In this document: one piece after another, positions 1-19,204 of the stretch | Numbering within the stretch: position 1 is the stretch's first letter | Layout: every line of letters starts with the position of its first letter | Source: Meandrina meandrites | Lineage: Eukaryota > Cnidaria > Anthozoa > Scleractinia > Meandrinidae | Assembly: GCA_963693305.1 (NCBI GenBank) | Contig: OY855907.1 | Location: 37,032,356-37,096,355 of the forward strand | DNA: 64,000 bases | Direction of reading: 5' to 3' | Notes under the pieces: model-generated | What the model saw: only the letters and a program-made list of their open reading frames with translations | What the model was told of the DNA's origin: nothing | Databases searched by the model: none | Translations under genes and position numbers: made by a program

Positions 1-250
1 TCCTCTGAAGTACGAGCTTTCTTCCTGGGACTGGCAGTACCATCTCTTCTGTTGAAGTAGTCTTCTTTATGTCATTGACGTCTGTGGTTTTGTGGTTAAC
101 TAGTCATCAATTGTAACCAATCAAACAACAATTTAAAAGAAAATGAATAGACAGTAATACTCCCTTAGCTAAATTACATCGCGATTAAGTCACTGTGTGT
201 GTTATAAAAGCAAAAGTTGCGGCTTTCTCTCTTGAGTAGACCAGTCATGA
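1..250. other. No gene recognised
   Basis: AT-rich DNA to the left of the tandem array. No open exon with convincing splice sites is visible. It could be intron of the gene whose last exons are at 2157-3632. Confidence 0.4.
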
Positions 251-337
251 AATTTAACCCAGCCCCGTTAATACGGCCACCCCGTCAATACGGCCAAATT
301 TCCATGGCCCGTTGGTGGCCGTACTGAACGGGCTTCC

Positions 338-1620
338 ACTGTACTTTACTCGCTTGCGCTTTATTACGCATTTAGATTGTTTGTCTCGTGCGTCGTTGTT
401 CGGCAACTCCGCTTTATCGTGCATCAAAATGAATGTTTGCGGCTGCATTCTTTTAGAACGAGGTATATACACATGTACTTTACTCGCTTGCGCTTTATTA
501 CGCATTTAGATTGTTTGTCTCTTGCGTCGTTGTTCGGCAACTCCGCTTTATCGTGCATCAAAATGAATGTTTGCGGCTGCATTCTTTTAGAACGAGGTGT
601 ATACACATGTACTTTACTTGCTTGCGCTTTATTACGCATTTAGATTGTTTGTCTCTTGCGTCGTTGTTCGGCAACTCCGCTTTTTCGTGCATCAAAATGA
701 ATGTTTGCGGCTGCATTCTTTTAGAACGAGGTGTATACACATGTACTTTACTCGCTTGCGCTTTATTACGCATTTAGATTGTTTGTCTCGTGCGTCGTTG
801 TTCGGCAACTCCGCTTTATCGTGCATCAAAATGAATGCTTGCGGCTGCATTCTTTTAGAACGAGGTATATACACATGTACTTTATTCGTTTGCGCTTTAT
901 TACGCTGTTTGCGGCAGTATATCGCTTGGTTGTCCGGCAGCAAAAAAGATCGCGAAGTTGCAGTCATTCGCGAACTGCCACGGATCGATTTCGCTGAATG
1001 TTTACGCCTGCATTCTTTTAGAACGAGGTGTATACACATGTACTTTACTCGCTTGCGCTTTATTACGCATTTAGATTGTTTGTCTCGTGCGTCGTTGTTC
1101 GGCAACTCCGCTTTATCGTGCATCAAAATGAATGCTTGCGGCTGCATTCTTTTAGAACGAGGTGTATACACATGTACTTTACTCGCTTGCGCTTTATTAC
1201 GCATTTAGATTGTTTGTCTCGTGCGTCGTTGTTCGGCAACTCTGCTTTATCGTGCATCAAAATGAATGTTTGCGGCTGCATTCTTTTGTTCGGCAACTCC
1301 GCTTTATCGTGCATCAAAATGAATGTTTGCGGTTGCATTCTTTTAGAACGAGGTGTATACACATGTACTTTACTCGCTTGCGCTTTATTACGCATTTAGA
1401 TTGTTTGTCTGGTGCGTCGTTCGGCAACTCCGCTTTATCGTGCATCAAAATGAATGCTTGCGCCTGCATTCTTTTAGAACGAGGTATATACACATGTACT
1501 TTATTCGCTTGCGCTTTATTACGCTGTTTGCGGCAGTATATCGCTTGGTTGTCCGGCAGCAAAAAAGATCGCGAAGTTGCAGTCATTCGCGAACTGCCAC
1601 GGATCGATTTCGCTGTGACG
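338..1620. repeat. 134-bp tandem (minisatellite) array, about nine units
   Basis: A unit of about 134 bp repeats head to tail; the shared start TGTACTTTACTCGCTTGCG recurs near 340, 473, 607, 741, 875, 1039, 1173, 1360 and 1494. Most units are nearly identical. Two of them (after 900 and after 1521) end in a different segment of about 90 bp (906-998 and 1527-1615) containing CGGCAGTATATCGC, so the array has a higher-order structure. One unit around 1275-1345 carries a partial internal duplication. Both strands stay open for long stretches only because the unit is stop-poor. The many overlapping ORFs here are not treated as genes. Confidence 0.9.
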
Positions 1621-1860
1621 GGTCGTGACGGCCCGAGTCGGATCGTCACGATCCGCCAAAATATTCAGGGTGCACGGTGTCTTGACAAGTTCACTTCCGG
1701 CGATAGAACCCACTTCCGTTTAACTGTCTCGCGAAATGACTTCTTGTTGACCGGTCGACTTTTCTAAGGACGGGTCGTAACGATCCGTGACGGATCGTAC
1801 AATATTGGCGATCCGGCGATCCGTGTCGGGTCGTCAACCCCTTTGACGATCCGTTATAGA
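1615..1860. repeat. Short GATCG/CGATCC inverted repeats next to the array
   Basis: This stretch is rich in the words GGATCG, CGATCC and GACGGGTCGT in both orientations, for example GGATCGTCACGATCC near 1640 and AACGATCCGTGACGGATCGT near 1789. It looks like degraded repeat flanking the 134-bp array. No coding sense is seen. Confidence 0.5.
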
Positions 1861-2156
1861 TCGGGTGTATTGGACATGGGTGCAGAAAGGAGTTGTGCAT
1901 GGCAAGGCTGTTATATGGGGGCTGCACAACATTTGAGCCTCTACCTCGTAAATTGTAAGTGTGGAACCCTGAGAGGGTCAGTTTATTATGCCATGTAAAC
2001 TCTGTGCAGTACAGGAAGTTCACAATAAGCTTGTTCGTGTTCAGGATGTCTCATATTATCCATGCAATGTTTCTGAATATTGCTTTGGGTAACTGGCTAA
2101 ACAGATAGAAACATGTAGAATTTGTGCTTCTCTTACGAAGTCGATATTTTTTTTAG

Positions 2157-3632
2157 AATACTTGTTATGGTTACTACATTCATGGTCGATCAGTTCACGG
2201 CCGCGCAGACACAAACTTGTGGCAGATGAATGAACAACTCAAACGAGAAGAAGACGACTTATGTGGTAAGAGGGGCCTTGAACCCAACTCTGAGCGGCAG
2301 ACATTTGAAGTGGAAGTACCATCAAAGTTCCGTGAACAGTATGAAGATGTTGTCAGGCCACTGCGTCAGGGAGACATTCAACAGCAGAGGAGGAATGTGC
2401 CTAATACTCCCATGGGTAAGTTTAACTACCCCGGGGATAGGGAAATTACAATGGGTAAGTTTGACTACCCCAGGGATAGGGAATTTTGGGATAGGCAGTG
2501 GCCCATACTGCCAGAGCTGACATCCTGGTTTCTGTAGTATTTGAGTGAAATGGAGTATTTCTACTCCCCCCTCCCCCCCCCCCCCCCCCCCGATAGGATG
2601 CTAGTCCATTGCAGGGTTACCCCCAGTGTTAAATTCAGCCCAGTCTCCTCCTTTCTTCCGCATCTCCCTCGCTCTGAGGGGCAGGAAGAAGAAGATACCC
2701 TGGGAACGAAGTTGAGGATACTCAAGGTGCTCAAGAGTCACGCTGAGCTGGATGATTCAAAGCACGATTGCTCTAATCCAGGATTAACTAAATTTCAATT
2801 TCATTTTTTTTTTTAACTATGTGAGGATTTCCCTGTTATTTACCATTCTCCAGTTTGAACGTCGACCAATTTCAAACTCCACAAACATAAGCCATAAAAG
2901 CTCTTTTAATTATACAAGGCAAATCAAACACTTGATCAGTTTTTAATTCTGGTTAGTGTTTATTGGCTTTTGAACAACCTGGCCTTCTATGGTAAAAGAC
3001 ATCCCCTCCCCTCTCCCCTTCAGAAAGGAACACTTTACAACAGCTCTGGAACGGCGGCTAATGTAGACTCGATTACCAGCCGCTGTTCGGGGAATGAGCC
3101 CGCGCTCCTCCCCGAATGGAGGAAAGACCGAACACGAGAGGTCGGCGGAAATCGAGCCTACGGCTAATGATGCGTCATCTTTTTTTTTTGTTTCTTTCCA
3201 GGGCAAGATGGTCGTGGGAGTCGCCTCGCCCCAGCAGTGGAGAAACGCCTACAGGCATACAACTCCTTGAATCGCTTCCTATCTGCCTTTATTGATCACT
3301 CCCTGAGGGACCTTGATTACCTGGTAAGGGACAAGCTCCTTTTTGAGCGGATCTTAAACATGGAACTCAAAGAGCTCCCTCCCCCGGACAAAGCAATATT
3401 TTACAACGACGACGGACGCTCTTTCAACTCGATTCTGTTTTATGGCAATGAGTGGACACTGATGTTCTTTGACTTGTTGATTTTTGCCGCGGTGGATTTG
3501 ATTCATCCGGATTTCGTTCTCGCCGGCATCATCTCATATCTGTTCAGCAAGACATTGACATTATTGAGAAACTCTTTGGGAAGAAAGAATCTCACAAGAA
3601 AGACCCTTGTGGATGAAAGGTTTTTGATTTGA
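2157..3632 (+). CDS. Hypothetical protein, last two exons only (5' part not found)
   Basis: Two exons can be read. Exon 2157-2265 follows a long T tract and AG and ends at G|GTAAGA. Exon 3202-3632 follows TTTCCAG and ends in TGA at 3630-3632. The phases agree (one base plus two), giving 179 codons without a stop. The first exon reads as a hydrophilic stretch around YYIHGRSVHGRAD and WQMNEQLKREEDD. The second contains VEKRLQAYNSLNRFLSAFID and ends in a hydrophobic region near LMFFDLLIFAAVDL. No ATG is visible before 2157, so more exons must lie upstream, possibly beyond the tandem array. I do not recognise the family. The reading after about 3400 may change if an unseen splice site exists. Confidence 0.35.
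2508..2640 (+). repeat. Dispersed repeat family A, copy 1 (poly-C broken)
   Basis: The copy shares the words GGTTTCTGTAG, GGAGTATTTCTACTCCCCC and GGATGCTAGTCCATTGCAGG with copies at 14655-14760 (reverse), 30575-30890 and 34715-34925. A C run (2573-2591) replaces the short CCCCCTGG of other copies. It lies in the intron of the hypothetical gene. Confidence 0.75.
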
Positions 3633-5380
3633 GACGTTTTGAGTGGCGTCTGGCTAGTAAGCTTGTGTGTTAACTGCAAAATACATGTAAATCGCACTTT
3701 ACTTTTGAAAGACAGTAAGATAGCATACATGTAAGACTTTATTTTAAGAGGGAAACACTTCACAGTAACTAAAAAAAGTCTAGCGGGAAGTGAGAGGGAG
3801 GCGGGAAAGCGAGTGGCTGGCGGGAAAATGGCGGGAAACAAACGGGTGGGGAGAAAAATGTGGCGGGAGGCGTGAGGTGCCCATCTTCGCCTTTGCACTT
3901 CTCACTTTTGCCGCCTCGAAGTTTGTGAGCGTTTAGAGTGAAAACTAATATGAAAGACTTTTGTAAGAAACGTGATAAACAGAGCAGAGACAAACCAAAT
4001 TATGACCTAATAAACTAGGTGAAAAATATTGCGGCGTACAAAACATAAATTTTCAGAAACTGCCTTAGCCTTTGGCTCGAAAGTGAAGGATTCCAGAAAT
4101 TGGAAACAGGCTGTTTTGACGAGAACTGCGTGCGCAGTTCATTTGACTACTGTGTGAGGGCCCGGTTAGGGTGAATTTTTATTCAAGGTTTAACTTAGTA
4201 TTGCGATTTTCTGTTTATACTCCGCTTCCAAAACATTAACATGGAAAAAACCTCCAGCTTGTATACGAAGAATTAAAAGCTTATCATTGATTAATTTTCG
4301 GTATTCGAACAACCGGGCGTTGAACTATACAACAACAAGCTCGTGCTAAATTCCGGTAGCGTTTGCAGTTTAGCTTACATACAAGACGAGAGCTCGAGTG
4401 TTCTACGAGTGAATAGTCAGAGGCGATTGTTGTTGTCTGTCGCTCGTAGAAACCCGCCACGGCGAGTTCCTGCTTTCTGCGAGCGGCATAGACGCTTGTG
4501 GCCGGTCAAATGGGAATTTCACGCGAGTGCACTCAGCAGCTATTTCGATCACAAAAGCTCTTTATGCGATATAAGGAAAACCATCTTCCATTTCTTTAGA
4601 ATGAAGCATGAATTTGAAAGAAATTTTTTTTTGTTTAGTACATGATTATAGCAAGTTACCGTATAAAACAAAACTTGTTTTGTCCTTTATGACAGAAGGT
4701 TTTTTTTCTGGCACATTATTTCGGAGAATCAACTTGTTTTGCGAAATGACTTTCGCTGTTCTTGATAAATTTTAGTAAAGGCGTGGCATTCTCCGTGGAC
4801 TCAGAAAGAAAAAATACTGTTATTGAATCGACATGTAAAGGAAATCTTTAAAATGTAGTCGGTAAATTTCGTTTTTGTAACACAAAGTTCGAGTAGTAGT
4901 ATGAATTTCAGCCGTATCTGGTCGCTAAGAAAAGGCGGCTGAAATTCAGGTTAATACTTTCCCTAGTTCAGGAAAATTTGCGTTTCACGTCTCGTTATTC
5001 GTTCACGAAAAGTAATACTTATTGCCGTTTTCAATAACATGCGATAAGGAAACGTCGGATAAGGAAAAGAGACTTAACGCACTTAATTGAAGACGGGGGC
5101 TGCAAGAACTGTCATTTATGCAATAGTTAATTTAGAAATTAAGGGATCATAATTATTTTATCAGTGTATATTTTTAAGTATGTTTATAACTAGAGTTTTA
5201 TTTATAATAAGTGTAAGTTTTTTTTAAACATGTTTTTAACTAGAGTTTTATTTAGAATAGGGTTTCAATTTTTACAAAATTTTAATGTTTTTCTTAGTCT
5301 TTTTAATTAGTGTCACCAATTAGTGTGTAAAACGCTAGAACGACTGACACTTTAATAAAGTTTACTACTACTACTTTTTT
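3633..5380. other. Intergenic, no gene recognised
   Basis: No supported exons. A short hairpin, GAACTGCGTGCGCAGTTC, is at about 4122-4139. A tandem duplication of about 53 bp (5169-5221 and 5222-5276) shares AACTAGAGTTTTATTTA. Confidence 0.5.
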
Positions 5381-5479
5381 ACTCTGAAATTCAAACCTCA
5401 ACCGACGGTTTACGTTTCTCGCTGCCGTCAATCATCTAAGCGGACCTCTCAGGAAACAGCAGTTCATTTCAGCCGGGTC

Positions 5480-5514
<35 letters not shown>

Positions 5515-5578
5515 CGTCGGCTGTCGCCATAATTACGATTGACGGCAGCGAAAAACGCAGGGCTTTGAAGTTCAGAGT
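5381..5578. mobile_element. MITE with ACTCTGAA ends, copy 1
   Basis: The left end ACTCTGAAATTCAAACC and right end TTTGAAGTTCAGAGT form an imperfect inverted repeat. It extends inward through CGCTGCCGTCAATC and GATTGACGGCAGCG. A diverged full copy is at 19917-20148. No ORF; non-autonomous. Confidence 0.7.
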
Positions 5579-7343
5579 TCGAATGTTATTGAAGGGCGCA
5601 ATAAATTAGTGCTGTTTAAATTCGATATTTATAAAAGCGCGTATGTTATTTAGATATTTCAGTTGGGGGAGCCCGTCTCTTTGTCGGAAAATTTTCATGA
5701 AGTGTCGGAAATGTTTCCAATTCTTCTTGAGCAAGATTTGACTTTATCTTTTCGCCATTAGGATATGTCACTGTTGCTTGGCAACCTCAAACGAGAACTG
5801 CGGGCTCAGTGACAAGTCTCCGACTGACCTCAAGTTAGTTGTTTAGCAAGTAACATTGCTTTGTTGAGTTATTTTTTTAAAAAAATAACTCTTAGTCGGC
5901 ATGAAGACGTGTTTGGCTATTAAGTGGATGGATGTTGGTTGAGTGGATCATTCATGTATGTATTTCACACCAATCAGATTTGGGATTCTATCAAGGACCA
6001 ATGAAAATGCGGCTTGTATATATAGATCGTTTTTATGAATATTTGTTTTGGGTTCAAGGTACGGCCATTTTTGTTTTGCTATAGATTCGACCTTATTGGG
6101 TCGTGTTGGTCTGAAGTCTATTTTCCAATTCTTGATTTTTATGTAGTTTTGGGTGAGAACATTGTGTGTGGGTTCTGAAACCGAGAAAGTGTTTGGAAAT
6201 TTCATCGTGGTGAAGGTGATTCTCTTGGTTTTAATACGGAATCAGGTGGTTCAGTTGACGACACAATATGGGTATAGTATTTGTTGACCACTCTATATTT
6301 AAATGTATGATGTTTTTGAGTAGAATAAATATGTATATTGAGAATAAATGTTGTGACTTCCATTTTTAATGTCAGTGTTGTGTGCTTGCTCAACGTTTTG
6401 TTTTGATCCCCAAGTGAGAACAAACTGACGCTGTGTGGGTTGTTTGTAAGGGCGAGTGTTAAAGATTTGAGATTCCAACCGCGCGGTGTTTAAACTGTTT
6501 TCTCTTGGTTAAAAGTATAGTATTAGTAGGAGCTTTGGATAAGTAATAACACGAGTGACCACAAATCTCTCAAGGTTTTTCCCCCAAAGAATAACGTGAT
6601 TGTAATAGGTTGAGGCATGTGCGTTTATTTGGGTTCGAGAGTTGCCAAATTATAGGTATTTTAGTGAGGTTGGAATGTGGCCGGAGAAGGTTTGACGTTT
6701 CCTGCTTAGGAATAGTAGGACTTCACATGAGCGGTCATGAGTTATTTATTGTACTATCGTTTGAAAAGCTCATGACGTGATGATGTTACAAGGGCACGTT
6801 TTGTCTGCTCGGCAAATATTAAATTAGGTGTTTTAACAACGTGGTTGGATGGCACTGCAAGAGAAAATCATCATTTGTGCCGCGAGCGAGGGCCGTAGGA
6901 AGGTATAGTAGTCGTGCGAGTCTCGCATTTCAAGCTTCGCATTGATGGCTATCTTCAGTAGTACGGCGGTGCAATGCGGTTATTTCCGTACCAATGACGT
7001 GATGCTTGCAAGTGTTTACGTTGGCCAAATTTATTTTCTTCAGATCTCTGAACTCGCCTCGATGAAACAGCCAAAATATTCACTTCAACTGGCTAAACCG
7101 ACAAGAAATAGTCGCAAAATTGCAAACAAATTAACGACCGTCGCTTCTGGCGAAATAAACATGCAAATTAAACATATTTCTTGTTTGTCACGTACCGAAA
7201 GTGAAAGCTGCAACGTCAGGGCATTCCATGGCTGACGCAATACCTTTTTACTGTATTAATATTCCCAACGCAAAGCGGTTGCAGTTACGTTTACTCATAG
7301 GCAAAAGAAAAAAAAAGACAGCCAGCTTTTTGGTAGTCTCCTC
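5579..7343. other. Intergenic, no gene recognised; 26-bp perfect palindrome inside
   Basis: No coding exons supported. 5866-5891 is a perfect palindrome (GAGTTATTTTTTT followed by its complement) next to TTAGTCGGC. A related imperfect hairpin with the same TTAGTCGGC neighbour is at about 8576-8617, so both may be ends of one short mobile element. Confidence 0.5.
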
Positions 7344-7842
7344 ACAGGCAGCCCAAGGTCACGTTTCGAGCGGTTGGTAGGTATAAATTGGTGTTGCGTA
7401 ACACTAGACCGTTGAGAATATTATAAGGCTTTGTATGGGATTTGGGTCGATTTTGGCCGTATTTATGCTTAAAATACAGTAAATATACAAAATAAACTTA
7501 CTTTTGCCATTTGCTGTGTCCTTTTGCCTGTTTTGCGTCTTGAAGTGGTGTTTTAGTCGATTTTTCTCTTCCCTGTTCCTTCCTTCCTTCCGTCTTAGGA
7601 AGGAAGGAACAGGGAAGCGAAAAATCGACTAAAACACCACTTCAAGACGCAAAACAGGCAAAAGGACACAGCAAATGGCAAAAGTAAGGTTATTTTGTAT
7701 ATTTACTGTATTTTAAGCATAAATACGGCCAAAATCGACCCAAATCCCATACAAAGCCTTATAATATTCTCAACGGTCTAGTGTTACGCAACACCAATTT
7801 ATACCTACCAACCGCTCGAAACGTGAGCTTGGGCTGCCTGTG
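7344..7842. repeat. Long foldback repeat (two arms of about 244 bp)
   Basis: Arm 7344-7587 is almost exactly the reverse complement of arm 7598-7842, with a loop of about 10 bases at CCGTCTTA. The outer ends are CACAGGCAGCCCAAG and CTTGGGCTGCCTGTG. Few mismatches are seen across the arms, so it is either a recent insertion or an arm-homogenised foldback MITE. A transcript from either strand would fold into one long hairpin. Confidence 0.9.
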
Positions 7843-10582
7843 GTCTCCTTTACAGCCGTTGTTTGGGCTCGTCACGCAAAAAACAACGGCTGAAAAGAAA
7901 ACTAGCTTTGTGGGTGTGCAGTCAAGCGTGTCACACAACTTCATCGACAGCTATTTTTAGCACGGCCGTGGGAATATCGGTACTGATCATGTTACGCTTA
8001 CAAGTTAGGGCACGTTTCTGCTTCTGGTTGCGAAATTAATATTGCACCAGTCCAAATAAAATCATCACGTGGTTTGGCCGAAATGCACTGGTGACTAGAG
8101 TTGTTTGTTTCTCGCGTTCGTCGAAAGAAAGTCGTCCTTGCTTGCAGAAAGGTTTCTGTTTTATATTGATGATGAAAATAATGGAGCCATTTCAGAAACC
8201 CGAGAATACTTTGTTCTTGTTCCATCTGGCTATTCGTTTGCAATTTCTGGGTCAATTTGGCTTTCTTAGTGAGCGTGTTTGCGATTTTCTGATCATGTTT
8301 ACGGTAAATGTTGTCAACAGTTTTCAATCCATGTTTTGATGTACTTAGCGGTTTTCTTTCGGCTTGGAATGAAAGGGGATGGATAGTTAAACATCAAGGT
8401 AATCTTAAAAGTGACTACCAGATATTTTTTTCTGTTTACGTTTGAAGAAATTACTGACGTATTTTTTGTCTTCAACAGTATGGTTCGATCGATCGGTTGC
8501 ACACCACAGTCATATTTACAAGGGAAAGCAGCCTAATTTTAGAACATTTGCACAATTTCTTTTTAAATTGTTTTTGAGTTATTTTTCCAAAAGTAGCTCT
8601 TAGTCGGCGCGATGGACCGTGCACATGAACCATGCACAAATAGCTCAACCCATGAAATAAACCATCCCAACAGGACTAACACCCAGTTCTACCCCAAGCC
8701 ACCCAATCAATTGAAAAAATAACTCCTGCACGCTTAGCGTGCCTATGTTTTTAAAGTAAGCTCAGACGTATTGTAAATTCAGAAATAAAGTTGAAAGTTG
8801 TAGTATCTGTGGAGTTATTTCACCTAATGGTTCTCGTCATGTCAGTTGCAGTGCTCTCTTTGGGCGGAACGAGCAGGAAATAAGTGCGACGAAGGTTTTA
8901 CGATGGGTGGGAGTCCCCAAGTACCTGCTTCTGGATGATTCACGGTTGGAAACTTGGAATCGACCGTTATCTCGGAGTTTTTCCGCGCTTACTTTCGGTT
9001 GAAGCATTTTTAGTGGCATTCCGTAAGCACAGCAATCACGGGGGCGGGGGTGTCTATTTGAAAGCAATTCGTTGAAATAGGTGTCCCAGTCGGGTTGCGA
9101 GTGTGTTTTGTTTGAAATGTTCATTTTCCAAGGGGCTTTAGTCTTGCCTACAAGTCGAGTTAACAAAGCACGAAGCGCGACAATTTGCGCGAAAGCGAGC
9201 TCGAAGCGCGAGAGCTCCGGTCGCGCCCAGGTCCACTGCCAAACGGTAAACTAGAAGCGAATGACTTTTAAGAAAGTCTAAAGCGGCTTCTAAACAAAAG
9301 TTTGCAATTCAAAATTGGTCAGGTCAGGTTGGTCAACGGCTGAGTTATTTGTTCAGTATTTTTCGGTGGGCTTATTTTCAGAGGGGGCTATAACGGAAAT
9401 GTTCGGTAAACAATCTTTAAAGGGGCTTTGTCATTTGTCATGGTAACAGATTTTTACTGAAACAGCCAAAATATATATTTTTGTCACAGGAAACCTGAAA
9501 ATAATGGTCCAATTTAATCAGTAACAATTGCTATATTAGAGTACTGAAACTGCTAACAGCGTCTTTAGCCACTGATGGCTAGGATGGAAATGAATTGCAA
9601 CTTGAAAAATTAACTAGCAGGGCTTGATTACCCAGTTCAGTTGACATTTCTCGGCGTTTGCGAGATACACGTCTTGGCCTCATTGCTGCACTCCACGGAG
9701 ACCCATTCAGTACCATCTAAGCTATAGCACGGCATGAATTATCTGAAACAATATGGCCAAATTTGGCACAGAATAGGTGAATATAGAGGATATTACACGG
9801 TAAACGATCAGTGGAACAGGAACTGCCCTAAATTGGCTCGGATAGATTAAGGTGGGAGTACACCTGAAGCCCGTTTTTCCACCGCTAAACTTGGTTTAAT
9901 GCGAATTAGGAATATCTCGTCCGCGTTTCAGGTAATCCAGAAATTCTATGCTCATTTCACAAAGCTATGTTTAGCGGGATTTTGTAAATTTTTGGGGAAT
10001 GTTTGGGAAGAGATAGTTTTTCTCAAAGGATTAGTAAAATTTGGAGAAATAAGAAATATTAAAGATTTAATGTGATTTTAAAATTAGAATTTGAAGTTAA
10101 AAATTATTAGATGGACACCCAAACAGTCCCCTGACAACCTGGGGTGCTCTTGCGTGGGGGTCAACTGTCTGGTGGTGTAACAAAAATTATTTTCTTTCTT
10201 CTATCCCTTCTTTAAACCTCTTAAAATTTCACTCAAAATCGGGTGTACCCCCACCTTAACCCGCAGGATCATCCTCGGGGCATGACTTCAGTATATTATT
10301 TTTGCTACAAGAACGTAGTATTCATTCCTTATTGGACGCCATCGCCGTTTTTCGATCGGCGTTTGGGAACGTTTGGCTGCAGTTTAGCCACACGGAGCCC
10401 ATACAAGCGGTGTGCCTATATAAAATAAAGAAAAGCATGAGAATATCGAGAGGGTCTTATTATTGTAAAAAATATCACGAGTCATTTCTACATTTAGGCT
10501 CATATACAAAATAAATGTAAATTTGCCCCATCGATCTCTGCGGCTCAAAATGGCGAATTTGTGCGATTTAAAGGGTTTTGCG
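7843..10582. other. Intergenic, no gene recognised
   Basis: No supported exons. It contains dispersed repeat B at 9418-9605 and the TTAGTCGGC-associated hairpin near 8576-8617. The ORFs here are short and have no recognisable domain. Confidence 0.45.
9418..9605 (+). repeat. Dispersed repeat B, copy 1
   Basis: It begins AAAGGGGCTTTGTCAT and runs through CAGCCAAAAT, AATAATGGTCCA, GCTATATTAGAG and GATGGAAATG. The same word order is found at 20447-20615. The two copies differ by substitutions and small gaps. Confidence 0.75.
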
Positions 10583-10660
10583 TAGCCTGCGTGCAGACGT
10601 CTCCATTTCCTTTGCTTCACGCGTGAAACAAAGGAAAAGGAGATGTCTGCACGCAGGCTA
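10583..10660. repeat. Short foldback (78 bp)
   Basis: The arm starting TAGCCTGCGTGCAGACGTCT is mirrored by the arm ending AGATGTCTGCACGCAGGCTA. The loop is around TTCACGCGTGAAA. It looks like a very short MITE or hairpin. Confidence 0.8.
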
Positions 10661-11002
10661 GTTTTGCATTGACTGTTACTACACGTTATAAGAAGAGAAC
10701 TAGGGTGGAAAACTCATATACGACCGCTCTAGTGCCATGCCAAGCCGCTTTTCATCCAGAAACTGAAATCGACCAGCTTCCAAATCAAACACCAGAGAAA
10801 CAAAAAACGGTTCTTTTTCTCCTGTCATTCAATTGAGCAATTGAGAATTCGTTCAAAAAATACTAAAAAGCGCTAACTGCCGAGTGTAAAATCGAACATC
10901 CGCGCCTGGGTTTTCGTGTGCCAAGGAGCAACCCTCTTTTGAACAATACTAGAACTGAGCGCAAAACTTTAGAGCTTCTTTTATGAAGACTTGATTCTCT
11001 TA

Positions 11003-11401
11003 CAGTAGAACCCCTATTAAGCGGCCACCCTCGGGGAAATGGCGACTGGCCGCAAGAAATTAACATGAGGCATTTTAAAAAGGTTACGTTTCTTCAATAC
11101 AAAATAGCGTGAAAAGGAAAACGGAATCACATGAAGACGTCGATAAACCTATGTTTAAATGATTGTATCAGCCGTCACTATATTTTTTTGACTCTGGTCT
11201 GTCCGAATTTGTTCAAAACAAAATTAAGCTTCTTGCTGGCCGTTAAATTGGAGTAAAAACAACGCTCATCGGGACTGCAAAAATGTGGCCGCCCTGGCCA
11301 CTTAAAAGCGGTTTTATTAACAGTATTTTACTGACAGTAGTTTCGGTACTTCAGTAACTGGCCGCTTAATAGAGGGTGGCCGCTTAATAGGGGTTCAACT
11401 G
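11003..11401. mobile_element. TA-flanked MITE, AGCGGCCACC type
   Basis: The left end CAGTAGAACCCCTATTAAGC and right end GCTTAATAGGGGTTCAACTG are inverted. Each side is bounded by TA (11001-11002 and 11402-11403), as expected for Tc1/mariner-type insertions. The GCGGCCACC motif occurs several times inside. No transposase. Confidence 0.8.
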
Positions 11402-11904
11402 TAGTTTGTTTGTTTCAAATGCAGCGCTTTTTTAATGAATCTATCCTTGGTCATCCTTGGCAGCTGTAAAAAGTCACTCATCCATCGCATCCTCTTTTGA
11501 CATTAAAGAGACTTGCCGGAAGCCTGTCGTCCCTTTTTTAACAGGAATGTCGCGTGACGATCTATACTTTAAATCACCTGCAACTCCTTGGAAGATTTCC
11601 CGTTCCGCAAAGAAACTAGAAACAGGAAGCATATGCAACGAATGCAGTTTCCTTTGAGTTCGAAAATGATTTTTGCACTCTTTTTTCTGCAAAGCAGAAA
11701 GGGCGAGGCCGCAACATGAAAGTGAGGCTACAGCGCGCAGCCGCGATGGAAGCAGCTTGCTGCATTTGTTGTTTATGTGTCGCTTCAGTGAAGGCCGTAG
11801 CTGAGAGAAACGACGGCGACAGTTAAAATCTGGTTCCATCTTGGTGTGAAAGATAACAGCTACTGGCCATTACTCGCCATCACACGCTTTAGGGTCTAAG
11901 GAAG

Positions 11905-19204
<7,300 letters not shown>

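Noticed and set aside
254..1767. Overlapping ORFs up to 203 codons on both strands
   Set aside because: They are produced by the stop-poor 134-bp tandem unit read in several frames; no domain, and the reading changes frame with each unit.
11474..11839. 121-codon minus-strand ORF upstream of calcineurin
   Set aside because: No domain or neighbouring exons; it overlaps the expected promoter/5' UTR of calcineurin A.
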